Shown here piece by piece: positions 34,063 to 44,634 of a stretch of DNA of 64,000 nt; positions within the stretch are counted from its first letter, which is position 1; each line of letters opens with the position of its first letter. The stretch is from Thioalkalivibrio sp. ALJ16 (GTDB lineage: Bacteria > Pseudomonadota > Gammaproteobacteria > Ectothiorhodospirales > Ectothiorhodospiraceae), in contig NZ_KB898043.1 of the NCBI RefSeq assembly GCF_000377345.1, forward strand, positions 62,001-126,000. The letters are read 5' to 3'. The translations under genes and the position numbers were made by a program. The notes beneath the pieces were generated by a model, which did no database searches, was not told where the DNA came from, and worked only from the letters and a program-made list of their open reading frames with translations.

Positions 34063-34578
34063 ATGAGATCCGGGGTAGCCTGGTTGGCGGCGGTGGCCGT
34101 GGTCGCGGCGGGCTGGCTGGCCGTGCCGGCGGTGGCGGGTGCGCAGAATGTGGCGTTCGTGACGATGAACCGCATCCTTGAGGATTCGCCACAGGCCGAG
34201 GAGGCCATGCGCGAACTGGAACGCGAGTTCTCGCCACGCGACTCCGAACTGGTGGCGGAGCGCGAGGAGCTGCAGCGCCTGCGTGACCGCCTCGAGCGCG
34301 ATGGCGACCTGATGAATCCGTCCGAGCGGGCCGACCTGGAACGAGAGTTCTCGCAGCGCTCGCGCGAGTTCCGGCGCGCGCAGGAGAGCTTCAGCGAAGA
34401 CCTGAACGTTCGCCGCAACGAGGAGCTGGCCAAGCTGCAGCGGCGCATCAACGATGCCATCGTCGATCTCGCGCGCGAACGCGACATCGACCTGATCCTG
34501 ACCGAGCGCAACGTGCTCTACGCCAGTGACCGGATCGACATTACGGACGATATCCTTGCTGCAATGCAGCGGGACTGA
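34063..34578 (+). CDS. skp: OmpH/Skp family periplasmic chaperone
   Basis: 171 aa. Signal peptide about 1-27 (ends VAGAQ), then [17 protein letters not shown] and two long charged helices (about 50-135) that form the tentacles of the Skp trimer. It holds unfolded outer-membrane proteins on the way to BamA, encoded just upstream. The last codons overlap the likely lpxD start. Confidence 0.9.
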   Translation: MRSGVAWLAAVAVVAAGWLAVPAVAGAQNVAFVTMNRILEDSPQAEEAMRELEREFSPRDSELVAEREELQRLRDRLERDGDLMNPSERADLEREFSQRSREFRRAQESFSEDLNVRRNEELAKLQRRINDAIVDLARERDIDLILTERNVLYASDRIDITDDILAAMQRD

Positions 34579-35569
34579 ACGCGGCTGCCTGGCGCGCGAG
34601 CTTGCGCAGCAGCTCGGCGGGCGTCTGGCAGGCGATGCCGATTGCCGGGTCACCGGCCTGGCGCCGCTGGCCAGTGCGACATCGACGGACCTGGCATTCC
34701 TGATCGATCCCCAGCGCCACCCGGAGGCCCTCGAACAGAGCGCCGCGGGGGTCGTGCTGGTGCCGGAAGGCGCCGACCTCGAGCCGGAGGCCGGGCGCGC
34801 CCTGATCTTTCTGCAGGATGTGTATCGGGGTTATGCCGGCGCGAGCCGGCTGTTCGGGGCCGGCCGCCGTGCCCGTGCCGCGGGCATCCACCCGGCCGCG
34901 GTGGTCGACGACGCGGCGCGGGTCGCGTCCGATGCCCATGTCGGGCCGGGTGCGATCATCGGGCGTGGGTCCCGCGTCGGCGCCGGGGCCGTGGTGGAAG
35001 CGCACTGCGTGCTGGGTGCGGGCGTCGTGGTCGGGGCCGGGAGCTTTCTGCACCCGCGGGTCACCTTGCTGGACGGGGTGCAGGTTGGCGAACGCTGCAT
35101 CCTGCACAGTGGCTGCGTGATCGGCGCCGACGGCTTCGGTTTTGCGCCGGGGGCGACCGGCGATTGGGAGAAGATCGAGCAGCTGGGCGCGGTGGTGATC
35201 GGGTCGGACGTGGAGATCGGCGCCAACACAACCATTGACCGCGGCGCCCTCGTGGATACCCGTGTCGGCAACGGCGTGAAGATCGACAACCTGGTTCATG
35301 TTGCCCATAACGTCGAGATTGGCGACCATACGGCCATTGCGGGATGTGTGGGAATTGCGGGGAGCGCGCGTATCGGGGCGCACTGCGCGATCGGTGGCGG
35401 GGCGGGCATTCTCGGCCATCTCGCCATTGCGGATCATGTCACGATCCACGCGATGACCCTGGTGACGCGTTCGATCGAACGGGCAGGGCAGTACGCCTCG
35501 GGCGTGCCGCACCAGGAGGCGCGGCTGTGGAATCGCATGCTGGCGCGCCTGCGAAGAATGGCTCGATAG
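34556..35569 (+). CDS. lpxD: UDP-3-O-(3-hydroxyacyl)-glucosamine N-acyltransferase
   Basis: About 337 aa if started at the TTG at 34556; the start is uncertain because no ATG lies in a suitable place and the frame opens at 34526. Left-handed beta-helix built of hexapeptide repeats (about 100-300), with the uridine-binding LpxD N-domain before it. The catalytic His is in [11 protein letters not shown]. It adds the second 3-hydroxyacyl chain of the lipid A precursor. Overlap with skp shows coupling. Confidence 0.95.
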   Translation: MLQCSGTERGCLARELAQQLGGRLAGDADCRVTGLAPLASATSTDLAFLIDPQRHPEALEQSAAGVVLVPEGADLEPEAGRALIFLQDVYRGYAGASRLFGAGRRARAAGIHPAAVVDDAARVASDAHVGPGAIIGRGSRVGAGAVVEAHCVLGAGVVVGAGSFLHPRVTLLDGVQVGERCILHSGCVIGADGFGFAPGATGDWEKIEQLGAVVIGSDVEIGANTTIDRGALVDTRVGNGVKIDNLVHVAHNVEIGDHTAIAGCVGIAGSARIGAHCAIGGGAGILGHLAIADHVTIHAMTLVTRSIERAGQYASGVPHQEARLWNRMLARLRRMAR

Positions 35570-35590
35570 GGAGTACGGATCCGTATTCCC
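35569..35590 (+). repeat. Hairpin at the lpxD stop
   Basis: GGGAGTACG (35569-35577) and CGTATTCCC (35582-35590) form a 9-pair RNA stem with one G-U pair and a GATC loop, starting on the last base of the lpxD stop. Without a T-run it is more likely a processing or stabilising element than a terminator; fabZ starts 98 bases later. Confidence 0.45.
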
Positions 35591-35688
35591 ATGGAACCCC
35601 CGGCCGCCCCCGGTCGGACCGAACGTCGTACTCGATGTCCGCTCGGCGGCCTGGATGCGGCACAACAAGTCTAGAAAAGGACATCTGC

Positions 35689-36147
35689 GTGGATGACTTC
35701 AACGTCCAGGAGATCATGCGCTACCTCCCGCACCGGTACCCGTTCCTGATGGTGGACCGGGTGCTGGACTGGGAGGCGGGCAGCTACTTGACCGGCATCA
35801 AGAACGTCAGCATCAACGAGCCCTATTTTCAGGGACATTTCCCGATCAAACCGGTGATGCCCGGTGTGCTGATCCTGGAGGCGCTGGCCCAGGCCACCGG
35901 CCTGCTCGCGTTCAAGACCGAGGAGGCTCGCAACGAAAACCAGGACAAGCAGCAGCTGTATCTGTTTGTCGGGATCGACGAGGCCCGTTTCCGCCGTCAG
36001 GTGACCCCCGGGGACCAGCTGCATCTGCGGGTGGACCTGAAGCGCACCGTGCGCGGTATCTGGCGTTTCGACGCGGTGGCGAAGGTTGGCGATGACGTGT
36101 GTGCCAGTGCCCAGCTGATGTGCTCCGGTCAGGAAATTCCGGCGTGA
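35689..36147 (+). CDS. fabZ: 3-hydroxyacyl-[ACP] dehydratase FabZ
   Basis: 152 aa from the GTG at 35689, with AAGG 9 bases upstream; the longer open frame to 35344 is a shadow of lpxD. Hot-dog fold with [11 protein letters not shown] and the active-site stretch [19 protein letters not shown] (His50 in FQGH, Glu64 in LILEALAQ). It dehydrates 3-hydroxyacyl-ACP and competes with LpxA and LpxD for that substrate. Its stop overlaps the lpxA start (GTGA). Confidence 0.96.
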   Translation: MDDFNVQEIMRYLPHRYPFLMVDRVLDWEAGSYLTGIKNVSINEPYFQGHFPIKPVMPGVLILEALAQATGLLAFKTEEARNENQDKQQLYLFVGIDEARFRRQVTPGDQLHLRVDLKRTVRGIWRFDAVAKVGDDVCASAQLMCSGQEIPA

Positions 36148-36926
36148 TCGATCCACGCGCGGAGGTCCATCCCAGTGCCGAGCTGGACAGCTCGGTCGAG
36201 GTCGGCCCGTTCTCGGTCATTGGCGCCAACGTGAAGATCGGCGCGGGCACCCGGATCGGGCCGCACGTGGTGATCAGCGGGCCCACCGAGATCGGTCGGG
36301 AGAACCGGATCTTTCAGTTCTCCTCCATTGGCGAGGAACCCCAGGACACCAGCTACCGCGGCGAACCCACCCGCCTGGTGATCGGCGATCGCAACGTGAT
36401 CCGCGAGTCCGTGACCCTGCACCGAGGGACCGAGAAGGGACTTGGCGAGACCGTGATCGGCCATGACAACCTGATCATGGCCTATGTGCACATCGCGCAC
36501 GACTGCACCATCGGCAGCAAGATCATCTTCTCGAATGCGACCTCGCTCGCCGGGCATGTCGAGATCCAGGACCACGCGACACTGGGCGGCTTTACCCTGG
36601 TTCACCAGTTCTGCCGGGTGGGGACGTTCGCGTTCACCAGCATGGGTGCGGCACTGAACCGCGACCTACCTCCCTATTGCCTGGCGAGCGGCAATTATGC
36701 CCGTCTGATCGGGATCAACAAGGTCGGCTTGAAGCGCAACGGCTTCTCGAATGAGGCCATCCAGGCCCTGCACCGGGTGTTCATCCAGGGGATGCGCGGC
36801 CGGGCCGGGCGCGAGAGCCATCTCGACACCATGTTCGAGGAGACGGACGTACCCGAGGTGCGCAATCTGATCGGGTTCGTGCGTGGCAGCCGTCGCGGCA
36901 TACTGCGCGGGGGGCGTCCGCACTGA
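36144..36926 (+). CDS. lpxA: UDP-N-acetylglucosamine acyltransferase
   Basis: 260 aa from the GTG at 36144. Hexapeptide beta-helix (about 1-190) and C-terminal helical domain. His119 in HIAHDC corresponds to the catalytic His125 of E. coli; HQFC (about 154-157) matches His160. At the acyl-chain ruler position (E. coli Gly173) the alignment puts Met167 in TSMGAA. Met at this place in Pseudomonas aeruginosa goes with a C10 chain, so a short 3-hydroxyacyl chain is predicted. With gnnAB next to lpxB, the true acceptor may be the 3-amino sugar nucleotide. Convergent with lpxB. Confidence 0.96.
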   Translation: MIDPRAEVHPSAELDSSVEVGPFSVIGANVKIGAGTRIGPHVVISGPTEIGRENRIFQFSSIGEEPQDTSYRGEPTRLVIGDRNVIRESVTLHRGTEKGLGETVIGHDNLIMAYVHIAHDCTIGSKIIFSNATSLAGHVEIQDHATLGGFTLVHQFCRVGTFAFTSMGAALNRDLPPYCLASGNYARLIGINKVGLKRNGFSNEAIQALHRVFIQGMRGRAGRESHLDTMFEETDVPEVRNLIGFVRGSRRGILRGGRPH

Positions 36927-36968
36927 TTGCGGTGGCCGCGGCCCGGCGTGGCCGCTCCGCCGTCGCGG

Positions 36969-38147
36969 TCAGTCCTCGTTCGCGGTGACGGCAGTCGTGT
37001 CCTGGAGGTGTCCGTACAGCAGCATCTCCCGCGCCATTTCCGCCACCCGCTGGTCGGCGCCTCCGGAACCCAGCCGTTCCCGTACGTGCCCGAGACGCTC
37101 GCGCATGCGCTCAAGATCCAGCGGCTGATCCAGCAGGGTGGCCGCATCGGCCGCGAGGCGTTCCGGCTGGGCATCCTTCTGCAGATATTCCGGAACCACC
37201 CGTGACCCGGCCACGATATTGACCAGCGCGATGTCCTTTACCTTGACCAGCCGCGAGAAGACCGCATGGCTGAGCGCGCCCATGCGGTAGAACACCAGCA
37301 TGGGGGCCCGCAGCAGGCCGGCCTCCAGGGTGGCCGTGCCGGAGGCGATCAGCAGCAGGTCGGCACCGGCCATCAGGGAATGGGTTGCCGCGTCGCCGCC
37401 CACGAAGTGCAGGCGCAGGTCCTGTGCGGATGCCAGTGCGGCGAGGCGTTCTGCGGTCACGCCGGGCGCGAGGGAGACCACGAATTCGAGGTCGGGGTGG
37501 CTACGGCGCAGGCGGAGCGCGGTTTCCACCAGCAGCGGCCAGTGGCGCTTGAGTTCCCCGCTGCGGCTGCCCGGCAAGAGGCCAACGATACGGGTATCAC
37601 CGGGCAGCCCGAGACGCTCGTGGACGGGGATCCTGGGCGGTTGCACGCGGTCGACCAGCGGGTTGCCGACGTAGCGCACCGGGATACCGGCCTGCCGGTA
37701 CATCTCGGTTTCGAACGGGAACAGGACGGCCATCGCGTCCACGCAGCGACGAATACGCCGGATGCGACCGGGACGCCAGGCCCAGAGCTGGGGGCTCACA
37801 TAGAACAGGACGCGGATGCCCAGGCGGCGGGCATGGGCCGCCAGGCGCAGGTTGAACTCGACGTAGTCCACCAGCACCAGCAGGTCCGGTCGGGTGGCCT
37901 CCAGGTGGGTGCACATGCGCCGAAACAGGCGCCGAAGGCGCGGATAGTTGACCAGCACGTCGACCAGGCCGACCACAGCCAGTTCTTCGACATCGATCAG
38001 CGTCTCCACGCCGGCGGCGCGCATCTGGGTGCCGCCCATGCCGCTGTAGCGCAGGCCGGGTTCGAGGTCACCCAGCGCGTGCACCAGGCCGGCGGCGAGC
38101 GCGTCGCCGGAACTTTCGCCCGCGCAGATGACGACGTGTCGGCTCAT
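36969..38147 (-). CDS. lpxB: Lipid-A-disaccharide synthase
   Basis: 392 aa from the ATG at 38147 (GTG at 38162 is an alternative). GT19 family: N-terminal VVICAGESSGDALAAGLV, GVGGTQM-like YSGMGGTQMRAAG, YVSPQLWAWR, and LLPGSRSGELKRHWP. It joins UDP-2,3-diacyl-sugar and lipid X into the lipid A disaccharide. It is inverted relative to lpxA and followed upstream by gnnB and gnnA on the same strand. Confidence 0.95.
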   Translation of the reverse strand: MSRHVVICAGESSGDALAAGLVHALGDLEPGLRYSGMGGTQMRAAGVETLIDVEELAVVGLVDVLVNYPRLRRLFRRMCTHLEATRPDLLVLVDYVEFNLRLAAHARRLGIRVLFYVSPQLWAWRPGRIRRIRRCVDAMAVLFPFETEMYRQAGIPVRYVGNPLVDRVQPPRIPVHERLGLPGDTRIVGLLPGSRSGELKRHWPLLVETALRLRRSHPDLEFVVSLAPGVTAERLAALASAQDLRLHFVGGDAATHSLMAGADLLLIASGTATLEAGLLRAPMLVFYRMGALSHAVFSRLVKVKDIALVNIVAGSRVVPEYLQKDAQPERLAADAATLLDQPLDLERMRERLGHVRERLGSGGADQRVAEMAREMLLYGHLQDTTAVTANED

Positions 38148-38190
38148 CGCCGCCAGTGGCACGTCACCGGCCCGGAGGGCAGAGCCGGGT

Positions 38191-39288
38191 TCACGCGAGG
38201 GCGTCGCGGATGGTGCCGCAGATCATGTCGATAGTGGCGTCCTCGAGCTCCGGGAAGATCGGCAGCGACAGGCAGCGGGCCGCGACCGACTCGGTAACGG
38301 GCAGCGAGGCCGGACGGTTGGCGAGATCGGCAAAGGCCTTCTGCTGGTGCAGCGGGACCGGATAGTAAATTGCGTTGGCGATGTCGGCCGCCTTCAACGC
38401 CTGCATGATGGTGTCGCGATGGTCACTGAGCAGGGTGTACTGGTGATAGACGTGCACCCCGATACCGTCCTCGAACGGCACCTCTACGGGCAGGCCGGCG
38501 AGTCCGTCGCGATAGCGTGCGGCGACGCGGCGGCGCTCGGCGTTGTAGGTGTCGATGTGCGGCAGCTTCACGCGCAGGATGGCCGCCTGCATCTCGTCCA
38601 GACGGCTGTTGTAGCCGATCTCGTCGTGATAGTAGCGTTCGCTGGAGCCATGGTTGCGCAGGCGCCGCAGGGTCTCGGCCGAGGTCGGGCAGCTGGTGGT
38701 CACCAGGCCGCCGTCCCCGAACGCCCCGAGATTCTTGCTGGGGAAGAACGAGAAACACCCGAAGGCGTTGCCGGCCCCGGTCTGCACGCCATCCACGGTC
38801 GCGCCGAAGGACTGGGCGCAGTCCTCCACGATCATCACCTTGTGTGCCTTGGCGATCGCCTCGAGGCGCGGCATGTCGGCCGGCTGGCCGAACAGGTGCA
38901 CGGGCAGGATCGCGCGCGTGCGTTCGGTGATCGCCGCCTCGACCTGATCCGGGTCGATGTTGAAGGTGCGCGGGTCGATGTCCACGAATACCGGGTCCGC
39001 ACCGACGTAGCGAATGGCCTCGGCGGTGGCGATGAAGGTGAACGGGGTGGTGATGACCTCGTCGCCAGGACCAATGCCGGCCGCCGCCAGCGCCAGGTGC
39101 AGGGCGTCGGTGCCGGAGGCGCAGGTGATCGCATGGCCGACTCCCAGGTACGCGGCCAGCTCCTGCTCCAGGGACTGTACGTTGGGTCCGAGGATGAAGC
39201 GGGCCCCCTGGAGCACGTCCTCTAGCGCGGCATCGATTTCGGGGCGCAGGGTCTGGTACTGGCGCTGCAGGTCGACCATCGGGATCAC
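38191..39288 (-). CDS. gnnB: DegT/DnrJ/EryC1 aminotransferase, probable GnnB
   Basis: 365 aa PLP-dependent sugar aminotransferase: ASGTDALHLAL (phosphate site), EDCAQSFGA (Asp and Gln to the cofactor), and the Schiff-base Lys in SFFPSKNLGAFGDGG (about 190). WbpE-like overall. In Acidithiobacillus ferrooxidans GnnB lies between lpxA and lpxB and converts the 3-keto product of GnnA to UDP-2-acetamido-3-amino-glucose for lipid A. The position beside lpxB and the 4-base overlap with gnnA support that reading. Alternative: a 3-amino sugar for O-antigen. Confidence 0.75.
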   Translation of the reverse strand: MIPMVDLQRQYQTLRPEIDAALEDVLQGARFILGPNVQSLEQELAAYLGVGHAITCASGTDALHLALAAAGIGPGDEVITTPFTFIATAEAIRYVGADPVFVDIDPRTFNIDPDQVEAAITERTRAILPVHLFGQPADMPRLEAIAKAHKVMIVEDCAQSFGATVDGVQTGAGNAFGCFSFFPSKNLGAFGDGGLVTTSCPTSAETLRRLRNHGSSERYYHDEIGYNSRLDEMQAAILRVKLPHIDTYNAERRRVAARYRDGLAGLPVEVPFEDGIGVHVYHQYTLLSDHRDTIMQALKAADIANAIYYPVPLHQQKAFADLANRPASLPVTESVAARCLSLPIFPELEDATIDMICGTIRDALA

Positions 39289-40298
39289 GGCTTGACTCCT
39301 GTTGGGTTGGCGTCGAGGTGGCTGTGCGGACCGTCGGCCCGGCTCATGATGTTGAGGTTTTCGTAGACCAGATCGGTGATGCGGCTGGCCGTTTCCAGGG
39401 CACGCTGCCCGTCGCGGCCGCTGACCACGACCGGCCCCTGGCCGCGCACCGCGGCCACGAAGGCCTGGATCTCGGCCAGCAGGGCATCGGCCGCATCGAA
39501 CACGCTCTCGTCGCGGTGGATCGCCGGGGCCCCGGTCGCCGGATCCGGCTCGCCGATGTGGTTCAGCGACAGGATGCGGTTCTGGAAGTCCACCGAGGCG
39601 TAGGCGTGCGACTGGAAGATGCGCATCCGCCGCTCGGTCTTGGTGCTGACCCGGCTGGAGGTCACGTTGGCCACGCAGCCATTGGCGAACTCGAGGCGCG
39701 CATTGGCGATGTCGATGTCCTGGGTCAGCACCCGCGCGCCGGAGGCGCGGATGTCCGCGAGCGGGGCATCCACCAGCGACAGGATGATGTCGATGTCGTG
39801 GATCATCAGGTCCAGGACCACGGAGACGTCCGTGGCGCGCGGGGTGTACGGCGCGAGTCGGTGCGATTCGATGAAGCGCGGATGCAGCGGGCTCTCGGTC
39901 AGGCGCCGCAGGGCGGCGTTGAAGCGCTCGAGGTGGCCGACCTGCAGCACGACCCCCTTGTCCTCCGCGATCCGGTTCAGGGCCTCGGCCTGCTCCAGCG
40001 TCGCGGTAATCGGCTTTTCCACCAGCACATGGCAGCCCGCTTCCAGGAAGTCGCGGGCGATATCGAAATGCAGGGTGGTCGGGGCCGCGATGGACACGGC
40101 GTCGACCTTGCCGAGCAGGGCGCGGTGATCGGTCTCGGCGGCACAGCCGTGTTCAGCCGCGATGCGGGCGGCGGTGTCGGCGTCGGCATCGACCACGGCC
40201 ACCAGTTCGGTGTCGGGCAGGGCGGCGTATTTGGCGGCATGCCATTTACCGAGATGGCCTACGCCGACGGCGGCGCAGCGTAACGGGGTTTGGGACAT
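39285..40298 (-). CDS. gnnA: Gfo/Idh/MocA oxidoreductase, probable GnnA
   Basis: 337 aa. NAD-binding motif AAVGVGHLGKWHA (about 9-21), EKPITAT (about 94-100) with the conserved Lys, and a second domain with DLMIHDIDI (about 163-171), the His and Asp of the active site. GnnA of Acidithiobacillus ferrooxidans oxidises the 3-hydroxyl of UDP-GlcNAc with NAD. Gene order gnnA-gnnB-lpxB on the minus strand suggests one transcript. It is divergent from rnhB. Confidence 0.75.
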   Translation of the reverse strand: MSQTPLRCAAVGVGHLGKWHAAKYAALPDTELVAVVDADADTAARIAAEHGCAAETDHRALLGKVDAVSIAAPTTLHFDIARDFLEAGCHVLVEKPITATLEQAEALNRIAEDKGVVLQVGHLERFNAALRRLTESPLHPRFIESHRLAPYTPRATDVSVVLDLMIHDIDIILSLVDAPLADIRASGARVLTQDIDIANARLEFANGCVANVTSSRVSTKTERRMRIFQSHAYASVDFQNRILSLNHIGEPDPATGAPAIHRDESVFDAADALLAEIQAFVAAVRGQGPVVVSGRDGQRALETASRITDLVYENLNIMSRADGPHSHLDANPTGVKP

Positions 40299-40417
40299 GG
40301 GTAGGCTCGGGTTCGGAGGGGGTGTGCTAGGATTTTCGGCGCTATTGTAACGGATCGCGGGCGCGGCGCATGGTCGCGGGCGATCAATGGTCTGCAGTTC
40401 ACCGTTGTGGGGTATTC

Positions 40418-41026
40418 ATGTCCGGAATCGAGGCGGGCCAGCGGTACGTGGCCGGCGTGGACGAAGTAGGGCGCGGGCCGCTGGCCGGCCCGGTTGTGGC
40501 CGCAGCCGTGATCTTGCCGGAGGACTATGCGGGGGTTGGCCTCGCGGACTCCAAGAAGCTCGGCGTTCGCCGGCGCGAGATCCTGGATCGGCAGATCAGG
40601 GCCGATGCGCTGGCGTGGTCGCTGGGGCGGGCCGAGGCCGCGGAGATCGATGAACTGAATATCCATCGTGCAACCCTGCTGGCGATGCAGCGCGCGGTCG
40701 CGGGGCTGACCATCGCGCCTGCCCATTTGCTGGTGGACGGGCGCTTCACCCCCGAAGGCCCCTGGAGCGCGGAGGCGATCGTCGGGGGTGATGGCTCGGT
40801 GCCCGCGATCAGCGCGGCCTCCATCATTGCGAAGGTGGCGCGCGACGCCTGGCTGAATGAGCTGCACGAGGTCTACCCGGAGTACGGCTTTGACCGCCAT
40901 GCCGGTTACCCCACCCCCGCGCATCGCGAGGCTCTGGAACGCCTGGGGCCCTGTCCGCAACACCGGCGCAGCTTCGCGCCTGTGGCCCGGGCCCTGGCGG
41001 CCGCGGACGCGGTGACCGGGCGATGA
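40418..41026 (+). CDS. rnhB: Ribonuclease HII
   Basis: 202 aa from the ATG at 40418; an ATG at 40370 is possible but gives an N-terminus unlike the family. [15 protein letters not shown] carries the first two acidic residues; later [18 protein letters not shown] and the Gly-Tyr-Pro-Thr motif follow. It cuts the RNA strand of RNA-DNA hybrids, including single ribonucleotides. Overlaps dnaE by 4 bases. Confidence 0.96.
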   Translation: MSGIEAGQRYVAGVDEVGRGPLAGPVVAAAVILPEDYAGVGLADSKKLGVRRREILDRQIRADALAWSLGRAEAAEIDELNIHRATLLAMQRAVAGLTIAPAHLLVDGRFTPEGPWSAEAIVGGDGSVPAISAASIIAKVARDAWLNELHEVYPEYGFDRHAGYPTPAHREALERLGPCPQHRRSFAPVARALAAADAVTGR

Positions 41027-44000
41027 CTACGACCTCACCTGGATTCGTGCATCTGCGGGTGCATTCCGAGTACTCGCTGGTGGACGGTCTGGTGCGGCTG
41101 AAGCCGCTGGTCCGGGCCGTGGCGGAGGCCGGCATGCCGGCGGTTGCGGTGACTGATCACTGCAACCTGTTCGGGCTGGTCAAGTTCTATCGTGCGGCGA
41201 TTGCACAGGGCGTGCAGCCCATTATTGGCGCCGATGTACTGGTCCGCGATGCCCGGGCCGATGGCAGCCTGGCGCGGATGACGCTGCTGGCGCAGAACGA
41301 TCCCGGCTACCGCAACCTGACTCGCCTGATCTCTCGGGCCTGGCAGGAGGGTCAGGAGAAGGGCATCCCGCGCGTGGACTGTGCGTGGCTGGATGCCGCC
41401 GCCGAGGGCCTGATCGCGCTGTCCGGAGGGATCGACGGCCTGTTCGTGAGCGGGACGGGGGTTGCCCGTGCCCTGCTGGCGGAGGATCTGGAACCGTGGA
41501 TGCGGCGCTTTCCGGGGCGTTTCTACCTGGAACTGGTGCGCAGTGACCGGCCCGGTGAGGAGGCCTGGATCGAGCAGGCCCTGGCGGCCGCCGAGGCCTT
41601 TGATCTGCCGGTCGTGGCGACGAACGATGTGCGGTTTCTGCGTTCGGAGGATTTCGAGGCGCACGAAGCGCGTGTCTGTATCCACGATGGCGTCACCCTG
41701 GATGACCCGAGGCGTCCGCGCCGCTATTCCGAGGCGCAGTACCTGCGATCGCCCGCGGAGATGGCGGAACGCTTCGCGGATATCCCCGAGGCGCTGGCCA
41801 ACAGCGTGGCCATTGCGCGGCGCTGCAGTGTCCGGCTGACGCTGGGGCAGTCGGTTCTGCCCGATTTCCCGGTGCCCGAGGGATCCACGGTGGAGGATCA
41901 CCTGCGCGTCACCTCCGCGCGCGGGCTGGAGGCGCGGCTGGAACGCTTCTGCTTTGCGCCGGTCGAGGACTACCAGGCACGGCTCCAGCGCGAGCTGGAC
42001 GTGATCTGCCAGATGGGGTTTCCCGGGTACTTCCTGATCGTGGCCGATTTCATCCAGTGGGCCAAGGACAACGCGATCCCGGTGGGGCCTGGTCGTGGCT
42101 CCGGGGCCGGATCACTGGTGGCCTATGCGCTGGGTATTACCGACCTGGATCCATTGCGTTACGAACTCTTGTTCGAGCGGTTTCTGAACCCCGAGCGGGT
42201 CTCCATGCCCGACTTCGATGTCGATTTTTGCATGGAGAAGCGCGATGACGTGATCGATTACGTGGCCGCGCGTTACGGCCGCGACAAGGTCTCGCAGATC
42301 ATCACCCACGGCACCATGGCGGCCAAGGCGGTGGTGCGCGATGTCGGTCGCGTCCTTGGGCATGGCTATGGTTTCGTGGACCGGATCGCCAAACTGATCC
42401 CGTTCGAGCTGGGCATGACCCTGGAGAAGGCCCTGACCGAGAGCGAGGAGCTCAAGGCCCTGTATGACGAGGACGAAGAGGTCCGGGCGATCATCGATCT
42501 CGCGCGCAAGCTCGAGGGGCTGACCCGCAATGCCGGCAAACATGCGGGTGGGGTGGTCATCGCGCCGTCCGCGCTGACCGATTTCTCGCCACTGTACTGC
42601 GAAGATGATGGCGGCTCGCTAGTGACCCACTTCGACAAGGACGACGTCGAAGCGGTGGGGCTGGTGAAGTTCGACTTCCTCGGTCTGCGCACCCTGACCA
42701 TCATCGACTGGGCCGTGCAGAACGTTCGCAAGATGGATGCCTCGACCCTGGTGGATCTTGACGCGATCCCGCTGGATGACCCGGCGACCTTCCAGTTACT
42801 GAAGGATGCCCAGACCACGGCGGTGTTCCAGCTCGAATCCGGGGGCATGAAGGAGCTGATCAAGCGCCTGCAGCCCGACAGCTTCGAGGAGATCATCGCC
42901 CTGGTGGCGCTGTATCGCCCGGGCCCGCTGCAGTCCGGCATGGTGGACGACTTCATCGACCGCAAGCACGGTCGGGCCGAGGTCAAGTATCCGCACCCTG
43001 ACCTGGAGCCGATCCTGCAGCCAACCTACGGCGTGATCCTGTACCAGGAGCAGGTCATGCAGATTGCCCAGGTGCTGGGGAACTACACCCTCGGCGGCGC
43101 GGATCTGCTGCGCCGCGCGATGGGCAAGAAAAAACCCGAGGAGATGGCCAAGCAGCGGGCGATTTTCCTCGAGGGGGCCCTTGGCCGCGGGGTCGACGAG
43201 GGGGTCGCGACCTACATCTTCGACCTGATGGAGAAGTTCGCGGGCTACGGCTTCAACAAGTCGCACTCCGCCGCCTACGCGCTGGTGGCGTACCAGACCG
43301 CCTGGCTGAAGGCGCATTATCCCGCGCCGTTCATGGCCGCCGTGCTGTCCGCCGACATGGACAATACAGACAAGGTCGTAGGCCTGATCGAGGAATGCCG
43401 CAACATGGGGCTCGCGGTGCTGCCCCCGGACGTGAACCAGTCGGACTACCGCTTTACCTGCAAGGATGCGCAGACGGTGGTGTATGGACTCGGCGCGATC
43501 AAGGGCGTGGGCGAATCGGCCATCGACACCCTGCTGCGGGCCCGCGCGGACGGGGGTGGCTTTCACGGGCTGGTCGATCTGTGCCAGCGCGTGGAGCTTG
43601 GCAAACTGAACAAGCGAGTGCTGGAGACCCTGGTCCGGGCCGGGGCCCTGGATGCGATCGGCGTCAACCGCGCCACGCTGCTGAAGGATATCCCGATGGC
43701 GGTAGCGGCGGCGGAACAGACCGAGCGCAACGCCAGTCTGGGGGTGGTCGATCTGTTTGGCGATCCCGCGGCCGCGGTCATCCCGGAAAGTGAAACCCTG
43801 CCGGAGATGGAAGATGACGACCGTCTCCGCGGTGAAAAGGACACGCTGGGGCTGTACCTGACCGGCCACCCGGTGGAGCGCTATCGCGCGGAGCTGCTGC
43901 GCCTGACCGGCACCACGTTGCAGGCACTGGAGGCGAAACTGGAGGAGCGCCCGGACGAGCCCCAGGGCCAGAAGTGGCGCGGCAAGCAGGAGAGTGTGCG

Positions 44001-44496
44001 CATCGCCGGCCTGATCGTCGCGGTGCGCCTGCGCAATACCCAAAGCGGCCGCATGGGGATCATCACCCTGGACGATCGCAGCGGGCGGGCCGAAGTCATG
44101 CTGTTCAATGACGACCTGGCACGTTACAAGGAGCTGCTGGAGCCGGATGCCCTGCTGGTGGCGGAGGGACCGGTCGCGCTCGACGAATACGCCGGGGGCA
44201 TCCGCATGCGGGCGCGTGCCATCCACAGCCTGGACGAGGCGCGGGCACAGTGGGCGCGCGCCCTGCACCTGTGCCTGGAGGGCGTGGTGCCGGAGCAGGT
44301 GAGTCACCTGCGCGGGCTGATGGAGGCCCATCGCGAGGGGCCTTGCCGGGTCCACATGTGCTATCGACGCGAGGATATGGAGGCGGACATCAGTCTGCCC
44401 GAGGGCTGGACCATCCGTCCCGACGAACGCCTGCTGCGGGGCATCCAGCAGTCGCTTGGCCCGGGCTGCGAGGCCCGCGTACTGTACGGGCACTAG
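41023..44496 (+). CDS. dnaE: DNA polymerase III subunit alpha
   Basis: 1157 aa, usual for DnaE1. PHP domain at the N-terminus ([15 protein letters not shown]), palm with the catalytic acids in [15 protein letters not shown] (about 391-405), [16 protein letters not shown] and fingers [15 protein letters not shown], helix-hairpin-helix and OB-fold (about 990-1065). Replicative polymerase. Co-transcribed with rnhB. Confidence 0.98.
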   Translation: MTTTSPGFVHLRVHSEYSLVDGLVRLKPLVRAVAEAGMPAVAVTDHCNLFGLVKFYRAAIAQGVQPIIGADVLVRDARADGSLARMTLLAQNDPGYRNLTRLISRAWQEGQEKGIPRVDCAWLDAAAEGLIALSGGIDGLFVSGTGVARALLAEDLEPWMRRFPGRFYLELVRSDRPGEEAWIEQALAAAEAFDLPVVATNDVRFLRSEDFEAHEARVCIHDGVTLDDPRRPRRYSEAQYLRSPAEMAERFADIPEALANSVAIARRCSVRLTLGQSVLPDFPVPEGSTVEDHLRVTSARGLEARLERFCFAPVEDYQARLQRELDVICQMGFPGYFLIVADFIQWAKDNAIPVGPGRGSGAGSLVAYALGITDLDPLRYELLFERFLNPERVSMPDFDVDFCMEKRDDVIDYVAARYGRDKVSQIITHGTMAAKAVVRDVGRVLGHGYGFVDRIAKLIPFELGMTLEKALTESEELKALYDEDEEVRAIIDLARKLEGLTRNAGKHAGGVVIAPSALTDFSPLYCEDDGGSLVTHFDKDDVEAVGLVKFDFLGLRTLTIIDWAVQNVRKMDASTLVDLDAIPLDDPATFQLLKDAQTTAVFQLESGGMKELIKRLQPDSFEEIIALVALYRPGPLQSGMVDDFIDRKHGRAEVKYPHPDLEPILQPTYGVILYQEQVMQIAQVLGNYTLGGADLLRRAMGKKKPEEMAKQRAIFLEGALGRGVDEGVATYIFDLMEKFAGYGFNKSHSAAYALVAYQTAWLKAHYPAPFMAAVLSADMDNTDKVVGLIEECRNMGLAVLPPDVNQSDYRFTCKDAQTVVYGLGAIKGVGESAIDTLLRARADGGGFHGLVDLCQRVELGKLNKRVLETLVRAGALDAIGVNRATLLKDIPMAVAAAEQTERNASLGVVDLFGDPAAAVIPESETLPEMEDDDRLRGEKDTLGLYLTGHPVERYRAELLRLTGTTLQALEAKLEERPDEPQGQKWRGKQESVRIAGLIVAVRLRNTQSGRMGIITLDDRSGRAEVMLFNDDLARYKELLEPDALLVAEGPVALDEYAGGIRMRARAIHSLDEARAQWARALHLCLEGVVPEQVSHLRGLMEAHREGPCRVHMCYRREDMEADISLPEGWTIRPDERLLRGIQQSLGPGCEARVLYGH

Positions 44497-44634
44497 GCGC
44501 AATCGGCATCGGGTTCGCGGGCCTGTCGCACGGACGAAGATGCGCGGGTGCACCTGCAACGCAGCGACGATCGTCGCAATTGGTTACAATTCGCGTCCTT
44601 CACCGGTATCCACAACCAGTCTTCGGGACCCTGC

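Noticed and set aside
38191-40298. Reading the aminotransferase and oxidoreductase as O-antigen genes
   Set aside because: No glycosyltransferase, wzx or wzy gene is near, and the adjacency to lpxB fits gnnAB better. It stays as an alternative.
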